Source: a virus
DNA: 22,043 nt
Strand: one strand, 5' to 3'
IMG/VR virus record: IMGVR_UViG_3300001472_000061
Span: 13,377 to 35,419 of that record
Below are positions 13,421 through 21,400 of this stretch, piece by piece. How positions within the stretch are numbered: position 1 is the first letter of the stretch; each line of letters begins with the position of its first letter. Position numbers and translations under genes: made by a program. The notes beneath the pieces were generated by a model. It made no database searches. It was not told the DNA's origin and was given only the letters and a program-made list of their open reading frames with translations.

Positions 13421-13629
13421 TTCTATAAGTGTAATTAGTGTATAATAATAATATACAAAATATATTACAATTATAAAATCATTAAGTAAGTAAATGCAAA
13501 ATATGAAAATATCATCTGTAAGGTTTTTTTGTCTTACCAATTTTTCTTAAATTATAATTACTCAATGGCTACATTTCTTACTCAGGAGGTGTGGCTTTTG
13601 TGTCCTTAACAATTAAATACATATAAAAT

Positions 13630-14607
13630 ATGAAAGACATCTTTAAACCCAGACTAAATATACTACCCTATCAATATCCACAATTATTAGAATACAAAGA
13701 TGCAATAAGACATTCATATTGGATAGATACAGAATTTAATTTCACAGAAGACATACAAGACTTTAAAATCACTATAACACCTAAAGAAAAAGATGTTATT
13801 AAAAAAACAATGTTGGCCATTGCTCAGATAGAAGTTAATGTAAAAACTTTTTGGGGAGACTTATATAAGCGTATGCCTATTACAGAAATAGGAGATGTAG
13901 GTTTTACTTTTGCAGAATCTGAAGTAAGACATAAAGATGCCTATGCTAGACTGTTGAGGATCTTAGGTTTAGAAAAAGAATTTGAAACTGTTGTTGAGGT
14001 ACCAGCTATTAAAGGTAGAATTAAATACTTAAAAAAATATTTAGATGGTACAAGAAGTAGTGATGATAAAATGTATACTAAGTCTGTCCTTCTATTCTCT
14101 TTATTTATAGAGCATGTTAGTTTATTTAGTCAGTTCTTAATCATGATGTCTTTTAACAAAGAGAAAAACCTTTTTAAAGGAATCTCTAACGTTGTTGAAG
14201 CCACCAGTAAAGAAGAAGAAATACATGGAAACTTTGGTGCAGAATTAATAAACATAATAAAAAAAGAAAACCCACATTGGTTTAACTCACAGTTCAGGCA
14301 GTTAATTTATTCTGCTTGTCACAAGGCTTATGAAGCAGAATGTAAAATATTAGACTGGATATTTGAAAAAGGTGAACTATCTTTTCTTCCAAAAGAAACA
14401 ATTGAAAACTTTATAAAGAATAGATTCAACAACTCACTACAAAAAATAGGAATGAAAACTATATTTGAAGTAGATGAAAACAAATTAAAACAAGTAGAAT
14501 GGTTTGATATAGAGATAACAGCTACTAAAGAAGGAGATTTCTTCTATAAAAAAAGTGTAGACTACAATAAAAAAAGTAAAAGTATAACTGAAGATGATCT
14601 CTTTTAA
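13630..14607 (+). CDS. nrdB: Ribonucleotide reductase class I, small (radical) subunit
   Basis: This 325-residue protein makes the radical that the large subunit needs to reduce ribonucleotides to deoxyribonucleotides. Dimetal ligands by alignment with E. coli NrdB are Glu68 (in AIAQIEV), Glu98 and His101 (E-V-R-H), Glu161 (FIEH), and Glu196 and His199 (E-E-I-H). Tyr105, four residues after His101, matches the radical Tyr122. The first ligand is Glu where E. coli has Asp84. Sequence blocks such as TRSSDDKMYTKSVLLFSLFI and SLFSQFLIMMSFNKEKNLFK are those of Flavobacteriia-type NrdB. No N-terminal ATP-cone is present. The end ITEDDLF fits the subunit-docking tail. It overlaps or abuts nrdA and faces against the flanking late genes. 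Confidence 0.95.
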   Translation: MKDIFKPRLNILPYQYPQLLEYKDAIRHSYWIDTEFNFTEDIQDFKITITPKEKDVIKKTMLAIAQIEVNVKTFWGDLYKRMPITEIGDVGFTFAESEVRHKDAYARLLRILGLEKEFETVVEVPAIKGRIKYLKKYLDGTRSSDDKMYTKSVLLFSLFIEHVSLFSQFLIMMSFNKEKNLFKGISNVVEATSKEEEIHGNFGAELINIIKKENPHWFNSQFRQLIYSACHKAYEAECKILDWIFEKGELSFLPKETIENFIKNRFNNSLQKIGMKTIFEVDENKLKQVEWFDIEITATKEGDFFYKKSVDYNKKSKSITEDDLF

Positions 14608-14617
14608 AAAAGCAAAC

Positions 14618-16243
14618 ATGGAATACAAAAAATATTACTGGCTTAATCAAGATAGCAGAACGTTTCTGTCTAGAGGTTATATAACTGAAACACCAGAACA
14701 AAGAATAAAAGACATTGCTATTAAGGCAGAAAAATATTTAAACATCAAAGGCTTTGCTGAAAAGTTTGAAGACTATATGGCACGTGGTTTTTACTCTTTA
14801 TCTACTCCTGTATGGATTAACTTTGGTAAACAAAAAGGTTTGCCTATTAGTTGTTATGGTTCTAATATAGATGATAACTTAGATAGTATACTAAACGCAG
14901 GCCGTGAAATAGGTATGATGTCTAAGTATGGCGGAGGGACAAGTGCTTTCTTAGGAAACATTAGACCAAGAGGTAGTGAGATATCTACAGGCGGTCATGC
15001 TGATGGTCCTATTCACTATGCTAGGATGTATGATACAGTAGTTGATGTATGTAAACAATCAGAAGCTAGACGTGGTGCATGTGCAGTATATTTACCTGTA
15101 GAGCATCCAGATATTGCTGAGTTCCTAGACATAGGTACTGAAGGTAACCCTATACAAAACTTACAGTATGGTATTACTGTTACTGATGAATGGATGAAAG
15201 AAATGAAAGAAGGAGACAGAAAAAAACGTAAAGTTTGGGCTAAGATTATACAGCGTAGATCTGAGTTTGGATATCCTTATATAATGTTTAAAGATAATAG
15301 TAATAATAATTCTCCATATAAAGAAATAGGACTTGAAATTACAGCATCAAATCTATGTTCAGAGATACAGCTGCCAACAGATAGTTATAATTCTTTTGTG
15401 TGTTGTTTAGGATCTATAAATCTATTACACTGGGATGAGATCAAAGAGACTGATGCAGTACAAACTTATGTATACTTTTTAAATGCTGTTATGGATGAGT
15501 TCATTATCAAGTCAGAAACAATGCCCGGAATGAAAAGAGCATATAACTTTGCAGAAAAACACAGAGCAATTGGCTTAGGTGTATTAGGATACCATTCTTT
15601 ATTTCAATCAAAGCTTATAGAGTTTGAATCACTAGAAGCTAAACAACTTAACTCAGAGATATTTAGAACAATAAAAGATAGAAGTGAAATAGCCTCAAGA
15701 AAACTAAACTCTGAATATGGATATAGGTGTTTAAGAGAAGGTTATGCTAACACTACACTTATGGCTATAGCTCCTACTAAATCTAGCTCCTTTATACATG
15801 GTGCAGTGTCTATGGGTATAGAACCTATTAAGTCTAACTACTTTATTAAGGATCTTGCTAAGTCTAAAACAGTTTATAAAAATCCTTTTTTAGAGTGTGA
15901 GTTAGAAAAACATGGTATTAATAATGATAAGACATGGAAATCTATACTTAAAAAAGACGGAAGTGTACAACACTTAGACTTTCCTACTAAGGCTGTGTTT
16001 AAATCATTTGTAGAGATAACACCAAAGGAACTTGTACTACAAGCAGCACAAAGACAAAAGTATATTGATCAATCACAATCACTTAACTTAATGATAGACC
16101 CTTCTGTATCAGCTAAACAAATTAATCAGTTGTATTTGTATGCACATGAGGAAGGAGTAAAAACCTTATACTATCAGTTTAGTAAGAGTTCTGCACAGGA
16201 CTTTGCAAGAAACATTTTAGAGTGTGGTAGCTGTGAGGGTTAG
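14618..16243 (+). CDS. nrdA: Ribonucleotide reductase class I, large (catalytic) subunit, short form
   Basis: The catalytic subunit, 541 residues from this start. It lacks the N-terminal ATP-cone of E. coli-type NrdA and matches the compact Flavobacteriia type (YWLNQDSRTFLSRGY at the start). Active-site residues are all present: Cys79 (LPISC), Asn245-x-Cys247-x-Glu249, the second redox Cys at 262 (SFVC), the radical-transfer pair Tyr518-Tyr519, and a C-terminal CGSC for reduction by thioredoxin or glutaredoxin. A start at 14594 would add eight residues (MISFKKAN) that merely overlap nrdB's last codons; the start after nrdB's stop is preferred because the conserved part begins just behind it. 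Without the cone, ATP/dATP overall activity control is probably missing. Confidence 0.93.
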   Translation: MEYKKYYWLNQDSRTFLSRGYITETPEQRIKDIAIKAEKYLNIKGFAEKFEDYMARGFYSLSTPVWINFGKQKGLPISCYGSNIDDNLDSILNAGREIGMMSKYGGGTSAFLGNIRPRGSEISTGGHADGPIHYARMYDTVVDVCKQSEARRGACAVYLPVEHPDIAEFLDIGTEGNPIQNLQYGITVTDEWMKEMKEGDRKKRKVWAKIIQRRSEFGYPYIMFKDNSNNNSPYKEIGLEITASNLCSEIQLPTDSYNSFVCCLGSINLLHWDEIKETDAVQTYVYFLNAVMDEFIIKSETMPGMKRAYNFAEKHRAIGLGVLGYHSLFQSKLIEFESLEAKQLNSEIFRTIKDRSEIASRKLNSEYGYRCLREGYANTTLMAIAPTKSSSFIHGAVSMGIEPIKSNYFIKDLAKSKTVYKNPFLECELEKHGINNDKTWKSILKKDGSVQHLDFPTKAVFKSFVEITPKELVLQAAQRQKYIDQSQSLNLMIDPSVSAKQINQLYLYAHEEGVKTLYYQFSKSSAQDFARNILECGSCEG

Positions 16244-16347
16244 TCTTTAATAAAAACTACAATATCACAACCATGACAAAAGTAATATTTGTCATCACCT
16301 GCACCAGAATAATAAGTCATTGCTGAATTGCATTTTTTACATCTCAT
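16240..16347 (-). CDS. 35-residue zinc-ribbon protein
   Basis: An ATG at 16347-16345 opens a 35-codon frame. The protein begins MRCKKCNSAMTYYSG and ends KYYFCHGCDIVVFIKD: two C-x2-C pairs (Cys3/Cys6 and Cys24/Cys27) 17 residues apart, the classic rubredoxin-knuckle pattern of a single zinc ribbon. It starts two bases after the stop of the membrane micropeptide gene. Its stop (16242-16240) overlaps that of the converging nrdA (16241-16243). The size allows nothing but the ribbon, so it may be a protein-binding or nucleic-acid-binding adaptor. Function unknown. Confidence 0.65.
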   Translation of the reverse strand: MRCKKCNSAMTYYSGAGDDKYYFCHGCDIVVFIKD

Positions 16348-16349
16348 GT

Positions 16350-16436
16350 TTATTTTTGTTTTAAGTCATCTATTAATAGTTGACAAACTGTAAAAATAAT
16401 AAATATATAAAATACTAAAAGTGTATACTTTTCCAC
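16350..16436 (-). CDS. 28-residue single-TM micropeptide, GTG start
   Basis: Directly after the TAA of the thioredoxin-fold gene, an in-frame GTG opens a 28-codon frame ending in TAA two bases before the zinc-ribbon ATG. The product has a membrane helix (LLVFYIFIIFTVCQLLI) between MEKYT and an acidic-basic tail DDLKQK. A stop-codon read-through of the thioredoxin-fold gene would also fuse this helix to it as a membrane anchor. The tight fit between two genes is the main support; there is no ATG and no Shine-Dalgarno sequence. Role unknown. Confidence 0.45.
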   Translation of the reverse strand: MEKYTLLVFYIFIIFTVCQLLIDDLKQK

Positions 16437-16856
16437 TTAGTAACTTGCTTCACGCCTAACTACTTCTATAGCTCTGACCATTTTGTTATAGTCTACAGGG
16501 CATAATAGATCAAGCTTAGCTCTTGCTGTAAATTTAATGTATGCATCACCCTTTAAATATAATAGTAGGGTTGGTGCCATTCTAATTCTAAGTTCTTTTT
16601 TTAATTTTGGTGATGTTGCAATATCACATCTATAATATGTGACTCCTTCAAGTTTGTTAATTTTTTCCCAGTCTTGAAACGCATTATCTTTATTAAACTC
16701 TGCCCAGAATTCTACTACAATTACATCATCTTCTTCATTTTCATCAAAAGCTGATCCTGCTGTAACTTTTTCTTCAAAGTTTTTATCTGTTATCCATTCC
16801 TGAGACAGTACAGTTGTTGTTGTTAAAAGCAATAATACTGTAAGGAGATACTTCAT
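16437..16856 (-). CDS. Exported thioredoxin-fold protein lacking the CxxC site
   Basis: A 139-residue protein with a Sec signal peptide (MKYLLTVLLLLTTTTVLS, cleavage likely before Gln19) and a thioredoxin-like domain. The strand VIVVEFWAEF aligns with the usual FWAEWCGPC, but the active site WCGPC is replaced by FNKDN at residues 54-58, so both catalytic Cys are Asn. The cis-proline is kept (RMAPT, Pro95), as are the strand after it and YYRCDIA, the usual partner strand. It cannot be a thiol oxidoreductase of the normal kind. It should act outside the inner membrane as a binding or chaperone-like fold. Its start lies one base after the stop of the coiled-coil gene. Confidence 0.75.
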   Translation of the reverse strand: MKYLLTVLLLLTTTTVLSQEWITDKNFEEKVTAGSAFDENEEDDVIVVEFWAEFNKDNAFQDWEKINKLEGVTYYRCDIATSPKLKKELRIRMAPTLLLYLKGDAYIKFTARAKLDLLCPVDYNKMVRAIEVVRREASY

Positions 16857-16857
16857 T

Positions 16858-17148
16858 TTAATTCTTTTTAGTTAACTCGTAGATTCTCTCTTCCATTTTG
16901 TCAAACTTTTCTAATAAAGCTTCTACATCTTCTTGAGTATCCATAATGGTTTGTCTAATAAGCTCATCTTTTAAATCATACTCTACTCTTTCTATTGGAG
17001 GTTTTGGATTCTCCATTGCCGTAGCTATGTCTGCTTTTAATGTAAACCACATTGTAGAAAGTGAGATTGTAAAGCCCACAACCATACCAATTGTTTTTAA
17101 ATCTAAAGTTATTTTTGTTTTTTCTCCTATTTCTGGTACTCCTGCCAT
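16858..17148 (-). CDS. Single-TM protein with coiled-coil tail
   Basis: A 96-residue protein. A short cytoplasmic start (MAGVPEIGEKTKITLDLK) leads to one membrane helix at about 19-37 (TIGMVVGFTISLSTMWFTLK), a Pro-rich linker (ENPKPPIERVEY) and a charged coiled-coil (TQEDVEALLEKFDKMEERIY). The architecture recalls i-spanin or holin-accessory proteins and also small virion/membrane linkers. There is no lipobox partner next to it, so a spanin call is not supported. It lies between the outer-membrane barrel and the thioredoxin-fold gene. Its leader GTAAAAAAATAAAACAATG is nearly identical to that of the 540-residue fibre. Confidence 0.6.
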   Translation of the reverse strand: MAGVPEIGEKTKITLDLKTIGMVVGFTISLSTMWFTLKADIATAMENPKPPIERVEYDLKDELIRQTIMDTQEDVEALLEKFDKMEERIYELTKKN

Positions 17149-17160
17149 TGTTTTATTTTT

Positions 17161-18363
17161 TTACTTGAATGTATAATTTAATCCTAATGTTGTTTGAAAC
17201 AGCTCACTGTCCCACATCTTAGAGTATTCTCCTTCCATAAATAACCCTATATTTTTATTTATCTTCCAGCCTAAGTTAGCACCAAAAGAATAGTCTGCCC
17301 ATTGTTCTGGGTCATTATCCTCTATCAATCCTCCCTTACCCCAATTATTTCTGTTTAAATAAGAAACAACCTCATCACCTTTTAAGTAGTTATGGTAAGG
17401 TAATATATAGTTAGCATATGCATGCAACCAAAAGTTTCTTTTATAATGATAAAAGTCCATCCCTACTATTGGTGCTATCTCACCAAATGCAGGCACCTCT
17501 TCTAACATTTCTCTATTATAACGGTTCATTAAATCTGTAAATACAGTTTCTCTAAAATCAATATCAGAATAAGCTACAATAGTTCCATCTTGATCTCTCC
17601 ATATCCAGTCTTGCATTTGTTGACCTGTTTCAGCATCTGTGTATGTAGTAAGATGATCAGTATAACCATATTCAAACCCTAATGTATACCAATAGTTAAC
17701 TGGATATTCTTGACCGTTAATTATTTGTGTTTCATTTAACCAGATTTCAATAGGGTTATAACCATATGCACGGCTATGAGTTCTATAAATTGCACCTGCA
17801 GAGATACTAAACTTTTCTCCTAAAGGCAACCTTAATCTTGCTTCTGCTGATTCATAGGCTAGATTTATCTTTCCTACCTCTCTTGACTCAACTTTAAAGA
17901 TGTGATGGTCTCCTGTATGCTTTATGAAGAATCTGTGATTTCTAAACATCTCACCTCTCCAACGTTCTTTCTCCCAATGTAATTGATATTCTAAGCCTTT
18001 TAATGCAGAACTTGGAGCACTAAACGCTAACTGTTCTTCTGTACCATCATAAAAGTTTCTTGGTTTTCTCTCGTAACTAAACCTTGCTAGCTTTCTAATA
18101 CCAAAACCAATTCTATAATCATATGGATAGTCAGGTGTATTGTCTACTACAACAGGTATATCATACAGACCATTGCCATCTCCTGTTCTTACAAAATAGG
18201 TTGACACATCTTCTTCTATAGAGTTGTTTATATCAACAGCTCCGTATACAGTACCATATTTAATAAAATCTTTATATAGGGATTTAAAAAATGGTGAACC
18301 ATCTTGAGCAGAAGCACCATTCATAACCAATATACACACTAATAAACTTACATATCTTTTCAT
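17161..18363 (-). CDS. Phage-encoded outer-membrane beta-barrel protein
   Basis: A 400-residue protein with a Sec signal peptide (MKRYVSLLVCILVMNGASA, cleavage before Gln20). The body consists of alternating amphipathic strands rich in Tyr, Phe and Trp, for example YDYRIGFGIRKLARFSYERK, KINLAYESAEARLRLPLG, FSISAGAIYRTHSRAYGY, WLHAYANYILPYHNYL and NIGLFMEGEYSKM. It ends TTLGLNYTFK, a barrel-type last strand with an aromatic next to the end. There are no cysteines after the signal peptide. It resembles host outer-membrane proteins of Bacteroidota in style, but I do not recognise a family with a substrate. In a phage it could mask a receptor, block superinfection or be packed in the virion. It has its own AT-rich upstream gap. 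Confidence 0.7.
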   Translation of the reverse strand: MKRYVSLLVCILVMNGASAQDGSPFFKSLYKDFIKYGTVYGAVDINNSIEEDVSTYFVRTGDGNGLYDIPVVVDNTPDYPYDYRIGFGIRKLARFSYERKPRNFYDGTEEQLAFSAPSSALKGLEYQLHWEKERWRGEMFRNHRFFIKHTGDHHIFKVESREVGKINLAYESAEARLRLPLGEKFSISAGAIYRTHSRAYGYNPIEIWLNETQIINGQEYPVNYWYTLGFEYGYTDHLTTYTDAETGQQMQDWIWRDQDGTIVAYSDIDFRETVFTDLMNRYNREMLEEVPAFGEIAPIVGMDFYHYKRNFWLHAYANYILPYHNYLKGDEVVSYLNRNNWGKGGLIEDNDPEQWADYSFGANLGWKINKNIGLFMEGEYSKMWDSELFQTTLGLNYTFK

Positions 18364-18456
18364 ATTGTAGTTTTGTTATGTTAATACTATTGGTTTATAT
18401 AATAATATAAGAACTTTTTATGAATCTAAGAAGAACTTAACCTGAAAATTTGGCAT
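18364..18456 (-). promoter_or_regulatory. Short AT-rich gap upstream of the barrel gene
   Basis: This 93-base gap lies between the giant protein's stop and the barrel gene. It contains the inverted repeat TTATAT-AATA-ATATAA (18395-18410) and, read leftwards, TATATTATTA, the same ten bases as the core of the repeat near 13371 and 13446. A promoter for the envelope genes is likely, but no convincing -35 box is seen. Confidence 0.4.
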
Positions 18457-21400
18457 TTAATTACCAATATACCAACTGTCAAGTTTCTCAAAAGATTCCC
18501 ACTTTTGTATGCTTGATAGAATTGGTGCTGCGTCAGCCAAGTTTTTCCAGAACTTTAAGTCTCCTTTTCTTGGTTTATTTTGATACACAAGATCACTATC
18601 CTCTCTAAACTCTGGGCTATCAAAACCATAATATGATCCATATGCTAAAGTACCTAGACCTACAGAAAAGGCTTCTGCTAACTCACCAAGAGTTCTTGTA
18701 GAAGCAATTGGACTACCAATCATAGCAAAGAGTTCTTGTACACCATCAGGTGATATTGGAACAAACATTACCATTTCTTTATATGTTCTTTGTGTTTGAT
18801 ATTTTGCAAAGTTCTTTATTTTCTTAACCCATAGCGGCTCATCACCTTCATCATCATCCCATGCATTTTCTAATAGTGACATCATCATCATGCTTAATAT
18901 AATCATAGATGCTTCACCAACAGTTCTATTTATATTACCAACTTTGTTTTGTACTAAAGCTTCCATATCTGAAGCACTTATTTCCCCACCACTATCTGTT
19001 TGATTGTTTTCTCTGACAGAGTTTTTATATTCTGATACTACCTCACTCATTTTTACTTTTCCTGTTGCCACTTGTTTAAGTGAATATCTAAGAAACTGTA
19101 AAGATGATCTATATCTTCCTTCCATCCAACCTAAATTCTGATCATAGTACTGTTGTTGAAATCTAGCTCTCATTGCTGGTGGAAACCACTTATGAAACTG
19201 AAATAGTACTACACCCAACCAATGATTCTGTGCAACCGTTCTATCTATTCTAGCATAGTTACCATGTGTCTGTTTGTTTACTTCTCTTATTTCATTTCTT
19301 ATATCAGCAAAGGCTTTAGTAGATTGAGTCAGAGGCCCTCCTATTTCAACTTCTATTCCTGTTACTTTATTAGGAACATACTTAATCCACTTTTTATCAT
19401 ATGTAATCTCTTTCTTAACAGGATCCCATTGTGCAGCATCATACATACTAGCACTTGTGCCATCCTTTGCTATAAGCTGAGTATCAAATAATACAGCAGA
19501 TCCAATTTTAGTTTGTACAGCATATTCAAATCCATCCTGTAATGTATAACCTATAGCTTTAAATCTTTCCCAAATAGTTTTTTGTCCAGATGATTCTCTA
19601 CCAGATTCTCTTATATCTTGACTGTCATCCATCATTCTCCAGAACTCATTTACACCTTCATATTTATTTGTAGGTTTATTTGGATCATATGAACGTCCTG
19701 CAAAGTTTGTTGCACCTATAGTAGATACATCCACAACCTCTGGAATACCATACATTGCTGTTCTTTTAATAATTCCAGCCATTCCTTCTGTATTAAACTC
19801 TTTTTCTGCCCGCAAGTATGCTTTTCTTGAAAAGAATCTACCACCTATACCTTCTATTGTATTATTGACTTGACCTAATACAAAGTTATTTATGTTACCA
19901 AAAGGGTTAAAGGCTACATAAGCTAAGGATGAAACTGAAACTAACACCTCAACAAATCTGTCAACAAAACCTTTACTATCTTTAGCATTATTATATAATA
20001 CCATCTTTTGCCACATTCGTGCTCTACGTACTACATTCTTTTGAAGTCCTTCATTACCAGCTTCACCTTTAATATTCCATTTTTCTGGTGTAACTTTATC
20101 TAACATTCCTGTAACTAAATTTCCTCCTGATTCAATGTATGATCTTTTTTCTAATACTTTTATTAATGCATTAATTGTATCTTCTACAGCACCCATAGTC
20201 TCAAAATGTTCAGCCATTCTATTAAACTGTAATAAACTATCTGTTAAATCAGTGCTTACCTCACCTATAGTAGGCTGGCTTCTTTGTTTTTGTACTAAGC
20301 CTTCTAATATATTTCTTTGTTTATTATATTCTTTTAGTTTTATCTTTTTGTTTTTATAATCCTCTTTGAGCTGTGTAATTTTATTTTCTAACTGAGTAAG
20401 TCTTTCTTCTACTCTAGGGTTACCAGTAAAAAATATAGGCATGCTATCCACTCTTTCTCCTAATTCATTAACAACAACAGTTTTCTGTTCTGTAGTAGAT
20501 GTAAATAAATTTTTCATACTTCTACTTGACTTAGCCCACATTCTGGTAAAGAATCCTCCATAAGCGTTTTTCTTTAAGTCATCTGCAATATTACTTTTTA
20601 CCAACGGTATACTACCTAACATCTTTTGTCTTGTCTGTGGGGGTAATTTACTAAGCATCTCTCCTTCATACAACTCTATAAACATATCATAGTATTCTCT
20701 ACGTGCTACAGCTAATGCATCATTAACCTTAGGATCCATTATATCTATGTACTTTTGACTTCGCATATCTTCTGGCTTACCTGTTTTTGGATCTATAGGT
20801 CTAGCTATTAGTCTAGGTTCAATGTAATCTTGCTTTACAGATGGATAAGTTTCATCACGTTTAATTTGACCTGTAGGCTCACCTGCCTTTTTAAAAGCTT
20901 TTACATAATCTGTAGTTCTATAATACTTAGCTCTATATTTAGTGTAGTCATTTTTTGATACACCACTACGCTTTTCCCAACTAAAAGACCTAGAGTTCCA
21001 CTCTTCATAAACATTACGCACATCTTTAAACTCTTGTGTATATCTATGATAGTCACCATCTATTGGTTGTTTCTGATCATTGATTATTTCAGCTCTCATA
21101 AACTGATTCACATTAGTCTTTAATCTAGATAGTTTTTTATTCCATTCTATATCTTTTCTACCTTGAGCTGTCTTTTTTGCTTCTTCAAGATTTGTAACAT
21201 CTGCATATTGAAAAGGTACACCCGCTTCATCTTGTGTTGCAGCAAACAAATCTCTACGTCTTTCACGGAATTTTAAACTTAATGGTTGTACATATGCATC
21301 AGGTTTTAGCTGACCGTTCTCATCAAAATTTAACATGAAATCATAGAGCCTATTTTTAGATACACCAGGTTGAAGTAATCTAAGCTTTTCAGCTGCAGCT

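Larger units (their letters stand above)
13371..13461. repeat. Two copies of a 16-base direct repeat
   Basis: TAATAATATACAAAAT occurs exactly at 13371-13386 and again at 13446-13461. Its first ten bases also occur at 18400-18409, upstream of the outer-membrane protein gene. The copies may be a phage promoter or operator motif read leftwards as TATATTATTA. Confidence 0.45.
13347..13629. promoter_or_regulatory. Divergent intergenic region between late operon and nrdBA
   Basis: This 283-base gap separates the divergently transcribed late operon (left) and nrdB (right). It is very AT-rich and holds promoter candidates for both sides, a 16-base direct repeat, a GTAAGG/TCTTAC hairpin around a T-run near 13518-13537, and two short plus-strand frames (13494-13550 and 13565-13609). 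The second contains AGGAGG, but too far from the nrdB ATG to serve it. I see no RNA gene. Confidence 0.6.

Noticed and set aside
13362-13440. NrdR-like half boxes ACACTATAT and AGTGT near nrdB
   Set aside because: Neither forms a complete 16-base NrdR palindrome, and the spacing does not match the known paired-box arrangement. AT-rich DNA gives such half sites by chance.
13370-13470. CRISPR-like array from the two 16-base repeats
   Set aside because: There are only two copies with a 59-base spacer of plain AT-rich DNA and no cas genes.
14594-14617. Upstream nrdA start overlapping nrdB
   Set aside because: The added eight residues have no match to the conserved N-terminus and lie within nrdB's last codons. 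It remains a possible alternative.
16858-17148. Inner-membrane spanin (Rz)
   Set aside because: One TM helix and a coil fit, but there is no overlapping outer lipoprotein gene with a lipobox, and the helix starts late with a structured cytoplasmic head.
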